From the NCBI RefSeq assembly GCF_022539665.2, contig NC_081336.1, forward strand, positions 1,550,001-1,614,000: a stretch of DNA of 64,000 nt, in the 5' to 3' direction. The position numbers were made by a program, and so were the translations under genes. The notes beneath the pieces are model-generated. The model worked only from the letters and a program-made list of their open reading frames with translations. It searched no databases and was not told the origin of the DNA. Of this stretch, positions 50,401 to 61,215 are shown piece by piece; positions within the stretch are counted from its first letter, which is position 1, and the number at the start of each line of letters is the position of its first letter. Source of the stretch: Daphnia carinata. Its lineage: Eukaryota; Arthropoda; Branchiopoda; Diplostraca; Daphniidae.

Positions 50401-52405
50401 CTAACGCATACCCACCGACCGCCGTTTACGAACCGGTCACTGCCAAATACAAAGCTCCCGAAGCATTGTACGATTCACCTACCCAGGGTTACGACACTGT
50501 TACTACGAAATACAAGGCAACGGAAGCACCGTACGAAGCACCGAAATACGAGCAGTCAGCTTACGAGGCTCCTAAACGTTACATCGAAACGCCACCCGTT
50601 CGTGATTATTTGCCAGCCAAGAAATACGAGAATCCTCCAGCACGGACCTCGCCCTCTGCCGCATATTACAAACCTCCAAACAGGTACGTCGAGCCACCTG
50701 TTCATGGATCGAAATACGAAGCACCGGCAGCCTATGAAACCCCCGCAAAATACTCTGAACCGGCCTATGAAGCTCCTAAAACTTACGATGCTCCTGCATA
50801 TCCGGCTACGAACAAACCGGATGCTTACGCTGTCGAAAAAGTAACGACTCCGGCTTACAAGGAAAGTTATCCGGCCGACGATTACGCTCCTAGTGGCTAC
50901 AAAGATGATGTCGAATTGTCCAGCACAAGTTACCAGGCCGTGTCGAAAAATTACGATAATCCCAGTGACGATTACGCTCAACCGCCAGTGGCTTACGATC
51001 AAGTGAAAAAAACAGAAGAATCTTACGCTTCAGCTTCGTACGATGAGACTAAGAAGGATGACACTTACGGAGCGGATGCTGGATCATCACCCTCATACGA
51101 GGCTCCCAAAAAGAAACATTATCCAGTCATTATCGGTCGCTATCAAGTAACTGATTCTAGTGCCTTCCTGCCCAAAAAGGTGGGCGGAGGTGAAAGTAGC
51201 ACCGGTGTGAAATCAGTCGGATCGCAAGTGCATGGATCGAATGGAGATGAATACGTGGTTTATTACTTACCCTATGGTCAGCCTCTCCCCGTTCCAGTGC
51301 GAAGGCGCAGACACACAGACGACAGCCAACCAATCTACACCATCCGGCGCTTGAGGAGCTTGGCTGATAGACAACGTCATTCACGCAAGTTGAACGAAGA
51401 ACGTCAACAGGTTAGTGCCTAATTACTCACAATATTCGTTAATTTTTTTTAAACTTATCAAAAATTGTATAATAGGAGCAACAAGTTCTTACCCCGGAAG
51501 AAGTCCACGAACAATTCAAGTATTCTTTTCTAAATGCCAAAACGGATGAAACTTCGACTGAATCCGTAGAAGATGTCACTCGAACAACAGCCGATGTTCG
51601 ATCGCAAGAAGAGTTTCTTTCACACGAGAGTGAGCCGAAAAAGGTACAGGGTGAAGTTATTTCATCGTATGGTGACGTTGGACAGGACGTGACAGTTTCA
51701 CCACAGGTTGACAAAGTACAGGACAAAATTGTTTCACAAACTGACATTGGACAGGACGAAATCGTATCATTACAAATTGACCAACTACACTATGAAACTA
51801 TTTTCTTACCACATTTTTGTTTTGTACAGGATGACACTTTTCCAGCAGATGGCCTGAAAAACGAGTCACCCTTAGTTGATGAGATGATAGTGGCCCAAAT
51901 CGAAGAGGACTTGACTAAATCTTCAGTGATGTCTGAGATTGTACCACAGACTTCGTCAAGGCCCACTGATGATAAGCCAGCTGTTGAAGAACCTGTAGGA
52001 GAAATCATCATCGTCAAAGTACCAGCAGAAAATCAAGACGAACGTGTTATTGTAGCTGTTGATGAAGTTAGCGTTACCCATGCCCAAGTCGACGTGACTG
52101 ATGAACCTACAGCAGCTTACGAAGAAGGTGGCGTTGCCAATGTCGACTTCGTCCCAGTGCAGCAGGATCCATTCACTTCGGATGTATCTTTTAATACCAA
52201 AGAAATCAAAAAGTATTCTATCTACGATAAGAAAAAGAATCCAGCAATCTTCAAACAATCAATTTTGCCTGGCTTAACTCAAAAGCCCATCGGTGACATT
52301 CGACCTTCTGAAACAGCAGCCGAATCAAAGGAACACTGGAATGGCTACTCCACCTGGTGGACCAAATTAGGCTACCGCGTGGCCAAACATTACAATTACG
52401 AATAA
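47409..52405 (+). CDS. Secreted tyrosine/proline-rich repeat protein (YKEP repeats)
   Basis: Not a family I can name. Three exons, 47409-48875, 48987-51410 and 51476-52405, join in frame to about 1,606 aa. The first about 20 residues (LSLYVMLMAINWTCAS) look like a signal peptide. Exon 1 is proline-rich with repeats of APYNPFTAPPQPTTP. Exon 2 holds dozens of YKEPA/EYKEP units, then Y-rich spaced repeats (YEAP, YDAP). Exon 3 is acidic and ends in a more ordinary, possibly folded, aromatic C-terminus (HWNGYSTWWTKLGYRVAKHY). Basic sites GKRKRRS (about residue 415) and VRRRRHT (about 1260) resemble furin sites. Composition suggests an extracellular matrix, cuticle, adhesive or silk-like structural protein; this is inference. 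Tyrosines could be cross-linked. A polyadenylation signal follows at 52609. Confidence 0.85.
49558..49795 (+). repeat. 33-bp tandem repeat coding for AYSKEPEYKEP
   Basis: Seven nearly identical 33-bp units encode PAYSKEPEYKE. Later units share silent changes (AGTAAAGAACCC against AGCAAGGAACCC), showing stepwise duplication. Copy number is likely variable between individuals. Confidence 0.9.
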
Positions 52406-52608
52406 TTCAAAAGAATGAATGAGTTTATTACCTGTGGTTGTTTGGTAGTCTCTGTTGGTCTTTAAAAATATGCGCTGAATCTACATTTTGAGCGTCGTAA
52501 CGCAGTGCCTTTACCCGCCTTTTTTCACCTACCAAAGTTTGTAACCCTTCTATCAGCTGATGTATCATAGGTGTTTGATGAAAAGAATTATACGATTTTT
52601 ACATTCTC

Positions 52609-52614
52609 AATAAA
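52609..52614 (+). terminator. Candidate polyadenylation signal of the YKEP-repeat gene
   Basis: AATAAA about 200 nt after the stop codon at 52405. Confidence 0.45.
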
Positions 52615-53188
52615 CAATTCTCAATATTAAATTATATTTCCGTCAAAAGAACTAGGCAAGGTTGAAGTACAAGTTTTTTTTTCTCAGTACACCAAGTTTA
52701 TTCTTATTACATATTGGCGAGACAAAATCGATGAATGTGGGAACAGAAGATGAAATCGAAGGGATAGTGAATAACATCGCAGTAATCAAGAGAACACTCA
52801 AAGGAATTTCAACATACTATTAATCAAAGGGGTGTTACAACATATGTCCTGAACCGCCCAATACGAACGAGATGGAAGAAAAACAAAAACGATGTTGTTA
52901 CGAAGAGAAACCACAGCGATGGTCAGCTCTCTAAAGTTATTTCATATTATAACAGCTTACTAATCCGAAGACCGAAACCCAAATGACAAATGTTAATTCA
53001 ACGGTATTCATTTCCACGAGGCACGCGCGAGTGAAAACGTACGATATTAACGTTAAATGTACATAATTTAACCGACACGAATGGAAAACAAGACGGTCAG
53101 GTGATGATAAAGAAAATGTAGAATTTTTTTTGGAAAATAAAGAAAAACGAAAAAAAATTTATGTTTACCGGCGATGGTATTGATGGAT
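52615..53188 (-). other. Convergent intergenic region / RRN3 3' UTR
   Basis: About 570 bp between the ends of two converging genes. No frame or RNA gene recognised. Confidence 0.45.
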
Positions 53189-55161
53189 TCAACCCAAAAA
53201 GTGGTGCATGAAGCCACCTACTCTCGGCGACTCCGACAACAGCTCCTCCATGACCTGGTCGCTATCGTAGAGTGAGTCGTCTCGTCCAATAGGCTTATCA
53301 ATAACAAGTGTTGAAACGAAATTCATCGACATGTGCAACAAGTATTTCTCGAACGGATACTCAGTTTCCATGACAAATGTATCGGTAGCTGCCTCGGGTA
53401 AACATACCCTCTGGTTACGAATCATGATTGTGTGACAGAATACAACCTAAAGGAAGATTTTAGTATTTTATTCTATTTTCGCGAAATTATTTCAAGTATT
53501 TACCTGTAGATGTGAAGCCGATTCAGCAAATTGTCTGACGGTCGTTGCGTGGCAATAGCGTAATGGGTTTAACGATGAGCTGACAATCCGTGTCAAATCC
53601 AACGCTTGCAATTCGGTAAGAACTGCTTGGACAAATAACAAAGATTAATGCATATTTCAATTTCACAAAGCAGCGAATCTTTACGTTTTTTATTGCCGAG
53701 ATAGTCATGATGTCTGGCAGCCACAACATAGAAGGGAATATGGCATGCTGCATAAAATGCAGCGTGTGCGCGGATCTTGAAAACAGCTACCCCTTCACCT
53801 TTTACCTGTCGGTCTAGGTATGCATGGATCCATTTACAAACTCGCTCTAAGCAGAAGTTTACGACCCTTATGAAAGTAATAATTAATATTCAATTTAACA
53901 GATTTTTTTTTAAATTGAAATTACTTCATAGGCACAAATGCAGCTTTTCCTAGAAACGACGCAAGATAATCAGCAGAAGATTTGCGAATGTTCAGCGGAG
54001 ATGAAGGGTTTTGGAACATGGTCCATAGACGTTCGATGTAGGTTTCATACAGAACCGGCTTAGTGCTGCAGATGTAAAACATCAAATAGTGAACGTGATG
54101 GATGCCAACTGCAGGAAGGATCAAGGATTCAAATGCAGAATACATGTCGTAATAGAAACTTCTATGGACATCCCATTCACTTTGGCATTTTGCCTTGCAC
54201 AGTTCAAACATAACTTTCATCATTTCGTCAAGAGTTTGAACTGCTTGGTTATTGACCGAAGTATCAAGATTAATTGTAAGACCAAATGATTTCAGCAGGT
54301 CTTCTATTGGAACTCTGCTGTCCAATTTTATCATTCTATTCACAAGAAATAAGGTGTCAGTTAAATGAAAGGTAACATTCATATTTGGAAAACAAACCTT
54401 CCAGTGATAATGTTTAAAATGTAGGATCTAGCATTTACATGGTACTCAGCAAACACTAGAAGATTCCTGACGTAATTCACTTGTTCAGCACATCCTGAAC
54501 CAATGTAAGGAAAACCATCATTTAAGCAATCAAGTACAATCCTTTGAGACCTGAAAAAAAAAATAGAAATTCTGAAATTCTGAAACACACAGTTGGTTTG
54601 GTGGTACTTACAAAGGTATAAGCTCAAGAATTCTTCTCAAAAGATCATGGACATGTCTAGTAGCCAATTCAGTGTCTGGATTCAATGTTAGATTTGAGAC
54701 TAGCATCTTAACTACTGGTTTACAATAATATGTGTGTGCTGAGACTAGTGTCTGGACAAAACTTAAATATTCATCAAGTACTGCTGGTGGTCTTGTGGTC
54801 CACGATATATTTAGCAATGCATACACAAACTGTTCAACTTTAGGAACAAGAAGGCTAATAGCATTGTTGATTTGTTGAAGAATCAGAAGTAAAAATGCAT
54901 CCTAGAAAATGAAAACTATTTTAACAGCACTTTTTATCATTTTTGTCGACTTACATTAACATTGGGATCATTTTTTAGGTTCAGTAACTGAGAGTATTTC
55001 ACATCATTTCGCCCTTCTATATAGTCCTTTAGGATAGAAACCACGTCAATGGTAACAAGCGAATCAAATCTGACTTGCAATGGTTGGGTCAGTTTCTTAT
55101 TTGGCACATTCAATGCGGAGGACTTCAGTATTGAAGACAAGGGCGAGTAGGAACTCGCCAT
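53189..55161 (-). CDS. RRN3: RRN3/TIF-IA, RNA polymerase I initiation factor
   Basis: Seven exons: 54955-55161, 54612-54901, 54398-54550, 53925-54335, 53685-53866, 53504-53625, 53189-53446; 540 aa, all phases consistent. The HEAT-like RRN3 signature is clear: YLSFVQTLVSAHTYYCKPVV, RHVHDLLRRILELIP, HVHYLMFYICSTKP, RKSSADYLASFLGKAAFVP, VNFCLERVCKWIHAYL, AAFYAACHIPFYV, LTRIVSSSLNPLRYC and VVFCHTIMIRNQR. RRN3 bridges Pol I to promoter-bound SL1/TIF-IB and is the growth-regulated step of rRNA synthesis (family knowledge). It is shorter than the human protein (about 650 aa), mainly by lacking the acidic insert and having a short tail. It is divergent from the ALDH16-like gene. Confidence 0.92.
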
Positions 55162-55680
55162 GATGATCGATTTCCAATACTTATTGGTACTTCGAAACTA
55201 AAAATTAAAATACTTGATTCAAACTTCAAAAACTACTTAATTAAACAGACGGGAACCAGCCCTAATAATTTCGACCACGTTGTCACTCAATTCGTGTGTG
55301 GACTTCACTGTTCGCCGTTTTTAGAGTCTGCTATCGAATGTAGCGACAGTCAGGACGGTTGCCGGATCTTAAGCTTCAATCATCAAATGACATTAAAAGT
55401 AGATGGTTTATAGCCATTTCGTATGTAAAAATAGGTTAAAAATTAATTTGATGTAACTTTTGTAATTAAATTTCAAATTAATTTTGAATAATAAATAAAA
55501 GGGCATTTGTTCCTTCTTATGGCACCAGGGGCACGTTGCACGATATTTCAACTTGTTTTGACACAATCCGCGCAGTTGAAAGCAAAGACGTAATATTCGG
55601 CATTTTAAAATTATAGAATTATATTTTAAAATCATCTTTTCTTATTTGACAACTATATAGAATTATTTGTTAATCCTGAG
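55162..55680 (+). promoter_or_regulatory. Bidirectional region between RRN3 and ALDH16-like gene
   Basis: 519 bp between two divergent start codons. No TATA box or known operator recognised. AT-rich in the right half. Confidence 0.4.
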
Positions 55681-58261
55681 ATGGTCAATATTCTTGAAGC
55701 CGTAAAGGGAGCTATTCTTAATTACGGAACAGCCAGCATGGAGACGGATCGTATTCTAAAAGTATAATCCATGATATTATTCCTCAGCAAAGTTTGATCA
55801 ATGGTTATCAAATACAGGATTGGATGGCTTCTTCAACACTACAAGTTCCTGCTAGCCATGGGGAAGAGACAAAATGGGGCAAGTTTCTTATGATTGGATC
55901 TGTTCATAAACAGCTAGCCAATGATATTGCCATTCTGAAAAGTGTTGAAGGTGATTTTGAGAAATTTATGAAAGCACTTAGACCAAGAAGTCAGGAAGAA
56001 TGGACTTTTACCAAATGGCTTGAAATTTCCAGCCATATGGCTGAGTATGCAACCATCCAAATTCACAATTCCAATTTTAAAATGTTACCACTATCCATTT
56101 TCACAGAGCTGGCAAGTTATTGAATCAAGCTGACAACCAGAGACTCTTGGGCTTGGCTCTTTCTACTACATATGGGAGACCTCTTCGCTACTGTATCCAG
56201 TATGAAGTTGCTCCATCTGCAAGTTATTGGAGCTATTATGCTGATCAGCTAGATTCATGCTCCCCTACCCAAGTATTTGTGGAGTCTATAAATGTTTCTC
56301 ATTTATTGTGGAAAAATTCATCATTTAAATTTTTATTGAAAGATGAAAAACAACATTGCTGTTGTGGTAGTGGGTTCATCTAACCCAGTGCTTTCCGTCT
56401 CGCGTGCTGTAGCACCACTCGTTGCGAAGGGAATGTGAGTAAAAATTTCTTCGTGGTTGAACGAAATGATGATAACTCGAATTATTTTAGGAACATTATA
56501 TTGGTCGCTGAAAACGACCAGGCAGCTCTGCCTTGTCTTTTGATAGGCGAACTTCTAAACAAAGCAGGACTGAATTGCAGTGTATATGCCGGTAGCTCTG
56601 AAAGGTTGAAGGAGATAACTGCAGTGGATGATATTGATGTTGTTCTTTGTGGAAGCTACGATCAAGCGGTCACCCTACGCAATGGATCTTCGAATCTCAA
56701 ATTAGGTAATGTGTATTAAATGAATGCTTTAAAAATTACCCTTACTATACCGTTGAATTGTCGAACCACAAAGATCTGGATGGGAAAAAAGCAGTTGTGG
56801 TGATGGAATCGGGTGATTGTGACGCCGCAGTGGATGCCGCCCTCACTTCTCTGAAGACGAGTTCTTACATGAGCCCTGGCTTCTATCTAGTCGTTCAGGA
56901 CTCCATGCTGGAAGAAGTGGATTGGCGTTTAAAAGAACGTTTTATCTCTAGCCGTTCGGGTGAATTGCTAGATAAAACAATAGACTTCACAGTTGATGCC
57001 CGATTTCCATGCCCATCGAAAGTGACCGAATACTTCCAAACAACTAAATTAGATGTAAGTTCTATAAATATTTCATTGTCAGAGTCCTCGTAACCAAATG
57101 TCCTTAGATTTTGACCGTCGGCAACGCCCGTGTGGTTTTCAATGCTCAGCCTTCAATGCCTCTTACTCAGTGGGACCAACTGGGGCAAACCTTGCTTGTT
57201 TTCTCATATCGTTCAGCCGCCGAGTTACTCACCCTTCTTGGTAATCTCTCTGGCATTTCTGAGATCTCATTGTGGTGTGAGCAGCAATCTGTTGCCTTGC
57301 ACATCGTCAACCAAATCCAGGTATGACGAAGTTGCAATTTGCGTAATCATGTTAACCACATCGTTGGGGTTTATTGCGTACATTGTATGGCAATGATAGG
57401 TACCACGCATTTGGGTCAACGGTTTCTCCTCATACGAGCCAGGATTTGATCACTTGTTGCCCATCAAAGAAAGTAAATGTGAAAAATTCATTATCGTTGA
57501 GGGTGGAAAAGCCAACACTTCATTGTATCCAATCCTCGACGGGCTCCGTTCTGCACAGCGTTCCTGGGCTATTCAAGGAAATAGAAATGTGTTCGTTATT
57601 AAATTTCTCAAGCAGTTGCTGGTGCAAGACTCGTTTTCCACGAAAACAGGTAAGATATTTTAAAAAAGTGAAAAGGAAATTTAAGGAAAAAGCTTTATGT
57701 AAATATTTTCAGACTTACTTCTAGAACTGATAATTGCAAGTAGTCGAGATATGGGAAAAGTTGCTATTAGTTCAGCGAAACGTGGCGTTGTTTTCGAGCT
57801 TACTGATGCTGTAGGATTGGTTGCTGTTGTCGCATCTGATGGTGATCGACTCGATTCGTTGGTCCGCATTATCACATTGGCTTTATTAAAAGGCAATGCT
57901 ATAATGCTGTGCAATGTCCAAAATGACATTGCCCTGACCCTCGTAAAGTAAGATAGGCTGTACATTGATCCCTGGTTTGTTATTGTTACTTACATTTTAA
58001 AATTATCTTAGGATTGCGAAAGATGTCGGTTTACCGAACGTTATACTTACCTGCACGTTGAATGATGAAAATAATCGAGCTTTGTTAAACCATCATGGAG
58101 TTCGCATGTTGGTGCTTTGTGGTGATGTTTCTTTGCCAAGTCAGCCCGGGCATCATGTAAAGAAGATCTTGGAGGTGGACGCACACTGGAACTGGACTGG
58201 GGATAATTTCGTTGTACACAAGTGGGTGTGGATGGCCACTGGAGAAGGACTTGCAAATTAA
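55681..58261 (+). CDS. ALDH16A1-like aldehyde dehydrogenase pseudoenzyme, with frameshifts
   Basis: Seven exons: 55681-56434, 56491-56705, 56774-57054, 57108-57320, 57400-57649, 57713-57947, 58012-58261. The order fits the two-part ALDH16 layout: a first ALDH domain (LSTTYGRPLRYCIQYE, NNIAVVVVGSSNPVLSVSRA, GELLNKAGLNCSVYAG, PGFYLVVQDSMLEEVDWRLK, VPRIWVNGF) and a second partial one (LDGLRSAQRSWAIQGNRNVF, VGLVAVVASDGD, GNAIMLCN, IAKDVGLPNVIL). The nucleophile Cys before FVQ in active ALDHs is absent (Met by alignment) and the ELGG glutamate motif is lost, as in mammalian ALDH16A1, so catalysis is unlikely. Three one-base shifts interrupt exon 1: A-run 55758-55761, GG at 56111, A-run 56346-56350. 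With these allowed for, the length is about 732 aa. It may be a pseudogene or carry sequencing errors. Confidence 0.75.
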
Positions 58262-58664
58262 AGAAGTTCAATCATTCCGTAGTCGCGCCGCTAGATTATG
58301 TAAAGGCACAAAACTGTTGGAGAAAGGGATTACTTTATTTACATGTTTATTAACTCAGAACCCATGATATTATTATTGGAAATAGATTGGATTTACTGCC
58401 GCTGGAAGGAATGGAAAACAATTTTGTTGAATTATTGCGGTGATTGTTGGCAACTTGAGGGGAGGTGAACTTTGAGGGGAGAAAATAGGAAATGGAATAG
58501 TGTAGAATTAATCATGCGGACATGGCTGGCACTTGTTCTATCGTCACCCTAAAAGCTGGCTTTTTTTTTTGTGGTTGGCAAAACAAGCTTCATGCAGGTA
58601 CGGTAACATAAACAAAGGTACCAAAGCTAATAGTTGGATCGTCAGAATACATTTGGTCTCCATT
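58262..58664 (-). other. Convergent 3' UTR region
   Basis: About 400 bp between the stop codons of two converging genes; no other feature recognised. Their 3' UTRs may overlap. Confidence 0.45.
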
Positions 58665-60031
58665 TCAATTAGTAGAGGAGGCTGCATTAGGGGTGGAAGA
58701 ACAGGAGAATTCTTCGTCATCACTCGCCCGATTCAAGGTACAATTGGAACTGCGCAAATTTTAAAAAAAGGATGGTGATGAGAAATTTCTTATAAAAGTG
58801 CAAAAAAAAGGTTTGGAACTTACACCAGGCTGACAATATCGCATTGGTCTAAATCAAAATTCAGGGACGGCGGAGGTGAGCAATTCTTTTCTGCGCCCAC
58901 ACCCGGTTCTCTTGGTCGGGAAAGTAGGCGTCGTTCGTGGATTTCTTCCGATATACACTCCAAATTCTTCAGAGTATCTGAATAGCTCTGTTTGGCTTGG
59001 GCGACACTAGACTGAAGAAGTTCTACTTTTAACTTTTGCGCCATCAGTTTGTTTTGAAAGTCTTCCTTTTGCTCTGTTGGTTATAAAAGAAACAAAAGGT
59101 TACTGAAGCGATCAAAACTACCAGAACGTATCTCTTATTGTGTGTACCAAAATAGGGTCGCGATTTCTGAATAGCGCTTTTCAAATCTTTCTCAAGATAT
59201 TGATACTGCAAACAAAACCGGAATTGTACTTGGAAACTTCTGTAATATTCTGAAATGCTACACAATACCTTTTGCTTTGCTGCCTCAAAAATAGCAGCAC
59301 TCTTCTGATGTTCCTTTTCACTTTGCTGCCTTTGGGTTTCTGCTTCCATTACCTAAATTTGAAAAAGTATACCTTTAACATGAATCAATTTCTAACACAA
59401 CCACATTATAAAAATACCCTCATTGTTGCTTGGTTCAGCATTTCCTGCCATGCATTATCAAACTTCCATTCATGTTTTTGGCTGAGAAATCGTTGTTCCG
59501 CAAGGGCTATAGTTTCTTTAGCAGCTTTGTGTATACCTTTGAGCAACAACAGCAGACCATAGACATGATGATGTGCAAAACTGTTGGGTTTGTTGTACTT
59601 ACCAAATGCTCTTTGAAACTGAACTGCTGCTTCCTGGCAACACTCTTGAGCTGTCTTGTATTCTTCAAAGGCATCATAATATGGTCTCGATTTTTCAATG
59701 GAATTTCCTAGTTTTTTGGCCAAGGCTTTCAGTTGCTGGGTAGATCTACTCAACAAGGTACGGAAACCAGCATTGGCTTCCTGCAGATACCAACATGTCA
59801 AGGTCAGTTATGGCTACTTCATTGCGTTTTTCAGATATTACATCAAGTTCTGCTTCCCAACGGTTGATTTCATCTGTTGTTGAGTTGAGTTTCTCTAATT
59901 CCACCTAAATCCATACCAAAGAGGTTAGTGGAGTGCAGTTTCCTATGTTTTGAAGCAGAAGAGAAAACACTGACCTGAATTCTTGGATCGAGTTCTTCGT
60001 CATCTCCTACAGCAGGCGAGGAACGAAACAT
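58665..60031 (-). CDS. SH3BP5 (Sab)-like coiled-coil protein, Rab11 GEF family
   Basis: Eight exons: 59975-60031, 59842-59904, 59603-59780, 59418-59536, 59269-59352, 59148-59205, 58824-59073, 58665-58749; 297 aa with consistent phases. The family signatures are present: DPRIQVELEKLN, AKETIALAEQRFL, FDNAWQEMLNQATMRVMEAE, YLEKDLKSAIQKSRPYF, LKNLECISEEIHERR. The protein is almost all helix/coiled coil. SH3BP5 and SH3BP5L act as guanine nucleotide exchange factors for Rab11, and SH3BP5 binds JNK at mitochondria (family knowledge). The C-terminal tail after VGAEKN is only about 50 residues and ends SDDEEFSCSSTPNAASSTN, much shorter than in vertebrates. An ATG at 60058 in the same frame could add nine residues. 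Confidence 0.9.
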
Positions 60032-60058
60032 ATTTAACGGCAAATTATTTGAAACCAC

Positions 60059-61215
60059 ACTATTAACAAAGGAAAAAACTATCCAAATGATCTGAATAAG
60101 ATCTCTGGACAGCAGATAATATCGTCACGGGTGTTTGTGCGTCACCAGTTTCGCTATCAGCCGGCCCTCCCGGACGACATTTTCACGTCGACTGAGGAAC
60201 CTTGGACGTGGTATGAAGTGAACGCCGTTGGGCGTCTGACTTGGGGTATAAGCCCACGCAGCAAGTCAGATTGCAGTGAAAACTCTCGCAAACAACAGCT
60301 GAGTGCACGGGCGAACGGCAAAACGTAGGAGGAGAAAAAGTTCGAGGCTATCACGTTTAAGGCCAGCTAAATTTAACTGCCATGAATGCATTCATTATTA
60401 TTATTTTTGTAAAGAAATAATTTCCTACGTGTGCAATATTTTACAGTTATTTAAAGGAAATGGTGTGTGAAAAATCTGTATCGTCGTACGTTGGCACCAG
60501 ACAGAGAAAGAAATGGCAATAGCTTCATACATATGGAGCTGTAATGAGGAAACATGTAATTATCCTCTGAAAAGCAAGGAGGAAAAATTGTCCCCACTGA
60601 ACTTTTGAGGATACATTCCCCAAAGAACGCCGACGCAGTCAAGTTGATTTTTAAATTCTTGTCCATTTTTTACTGGGGTACGAACCCCCACTCAAGTTTT
60701 GGGGAATGTTAGCCAATCGTGCAAGAACATTTTTCAAATTTCAAAATTACTACACACAAAACCGGAATCAACATGCAAACAATAACACCTGAAGTCACAG
60801 TTTTCACCTCCTCTCTTTCAAATAAACCCAAACTGATAAGCTCTCTTGTTTTTAACGCCATTGTATACAAAGCCCTCCCAAGTGTAAGGTACACCTACCG
60901 TTTATACACAATATGAGTCATAATCAGTATACGTCCTTATCTAACAGATATGCTATGCGACTCTGCTTATCATCTAGGGCAATGTTCTGTTACACTTGGT
61001 ACTTACCATTGATAAGTGTTACGAGGGCATTTGTTATTCCCAGGGTGGGGGGACGCGTAGTATTGCAGCATTTCTATTCTAGTTTCGTTTGGCGGTGCAA
61101 GAATGTCGAGAAGGCTGCCCAGGTAGTTCATACTATTTTCACACACACACGCACACACACACAATAGCGGTAGCATTGTTTTTGTTTTCACCGATGTGGT
61201 TATTCTGAAATTCAG
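60059..61215 (+). other. Intergenic / upstream region of the PDZ gene
   Basis: Between SH3BP5-like (leftward) and the PDZ gene (rightward). A frame at 60131-60328 is open on + but not recognised. A CA microsatellite lies at about 61140-61162. No leucine-rich repeat exon was found although a Scribble gene would need them. An acceptor (AAATTCAG) sits directly before 61216. Confidence 0.45.

Noticed and set aside
48930-51422. Exon 2 of the YKEP protein as a separate gene starting at 48930
   Set aside because: The ATG lies in an intron-like, T-rich stretch; an acceptor at 48986 joins in phase with the donor at 48875, giving one protein with the signal peptide from exon 1.
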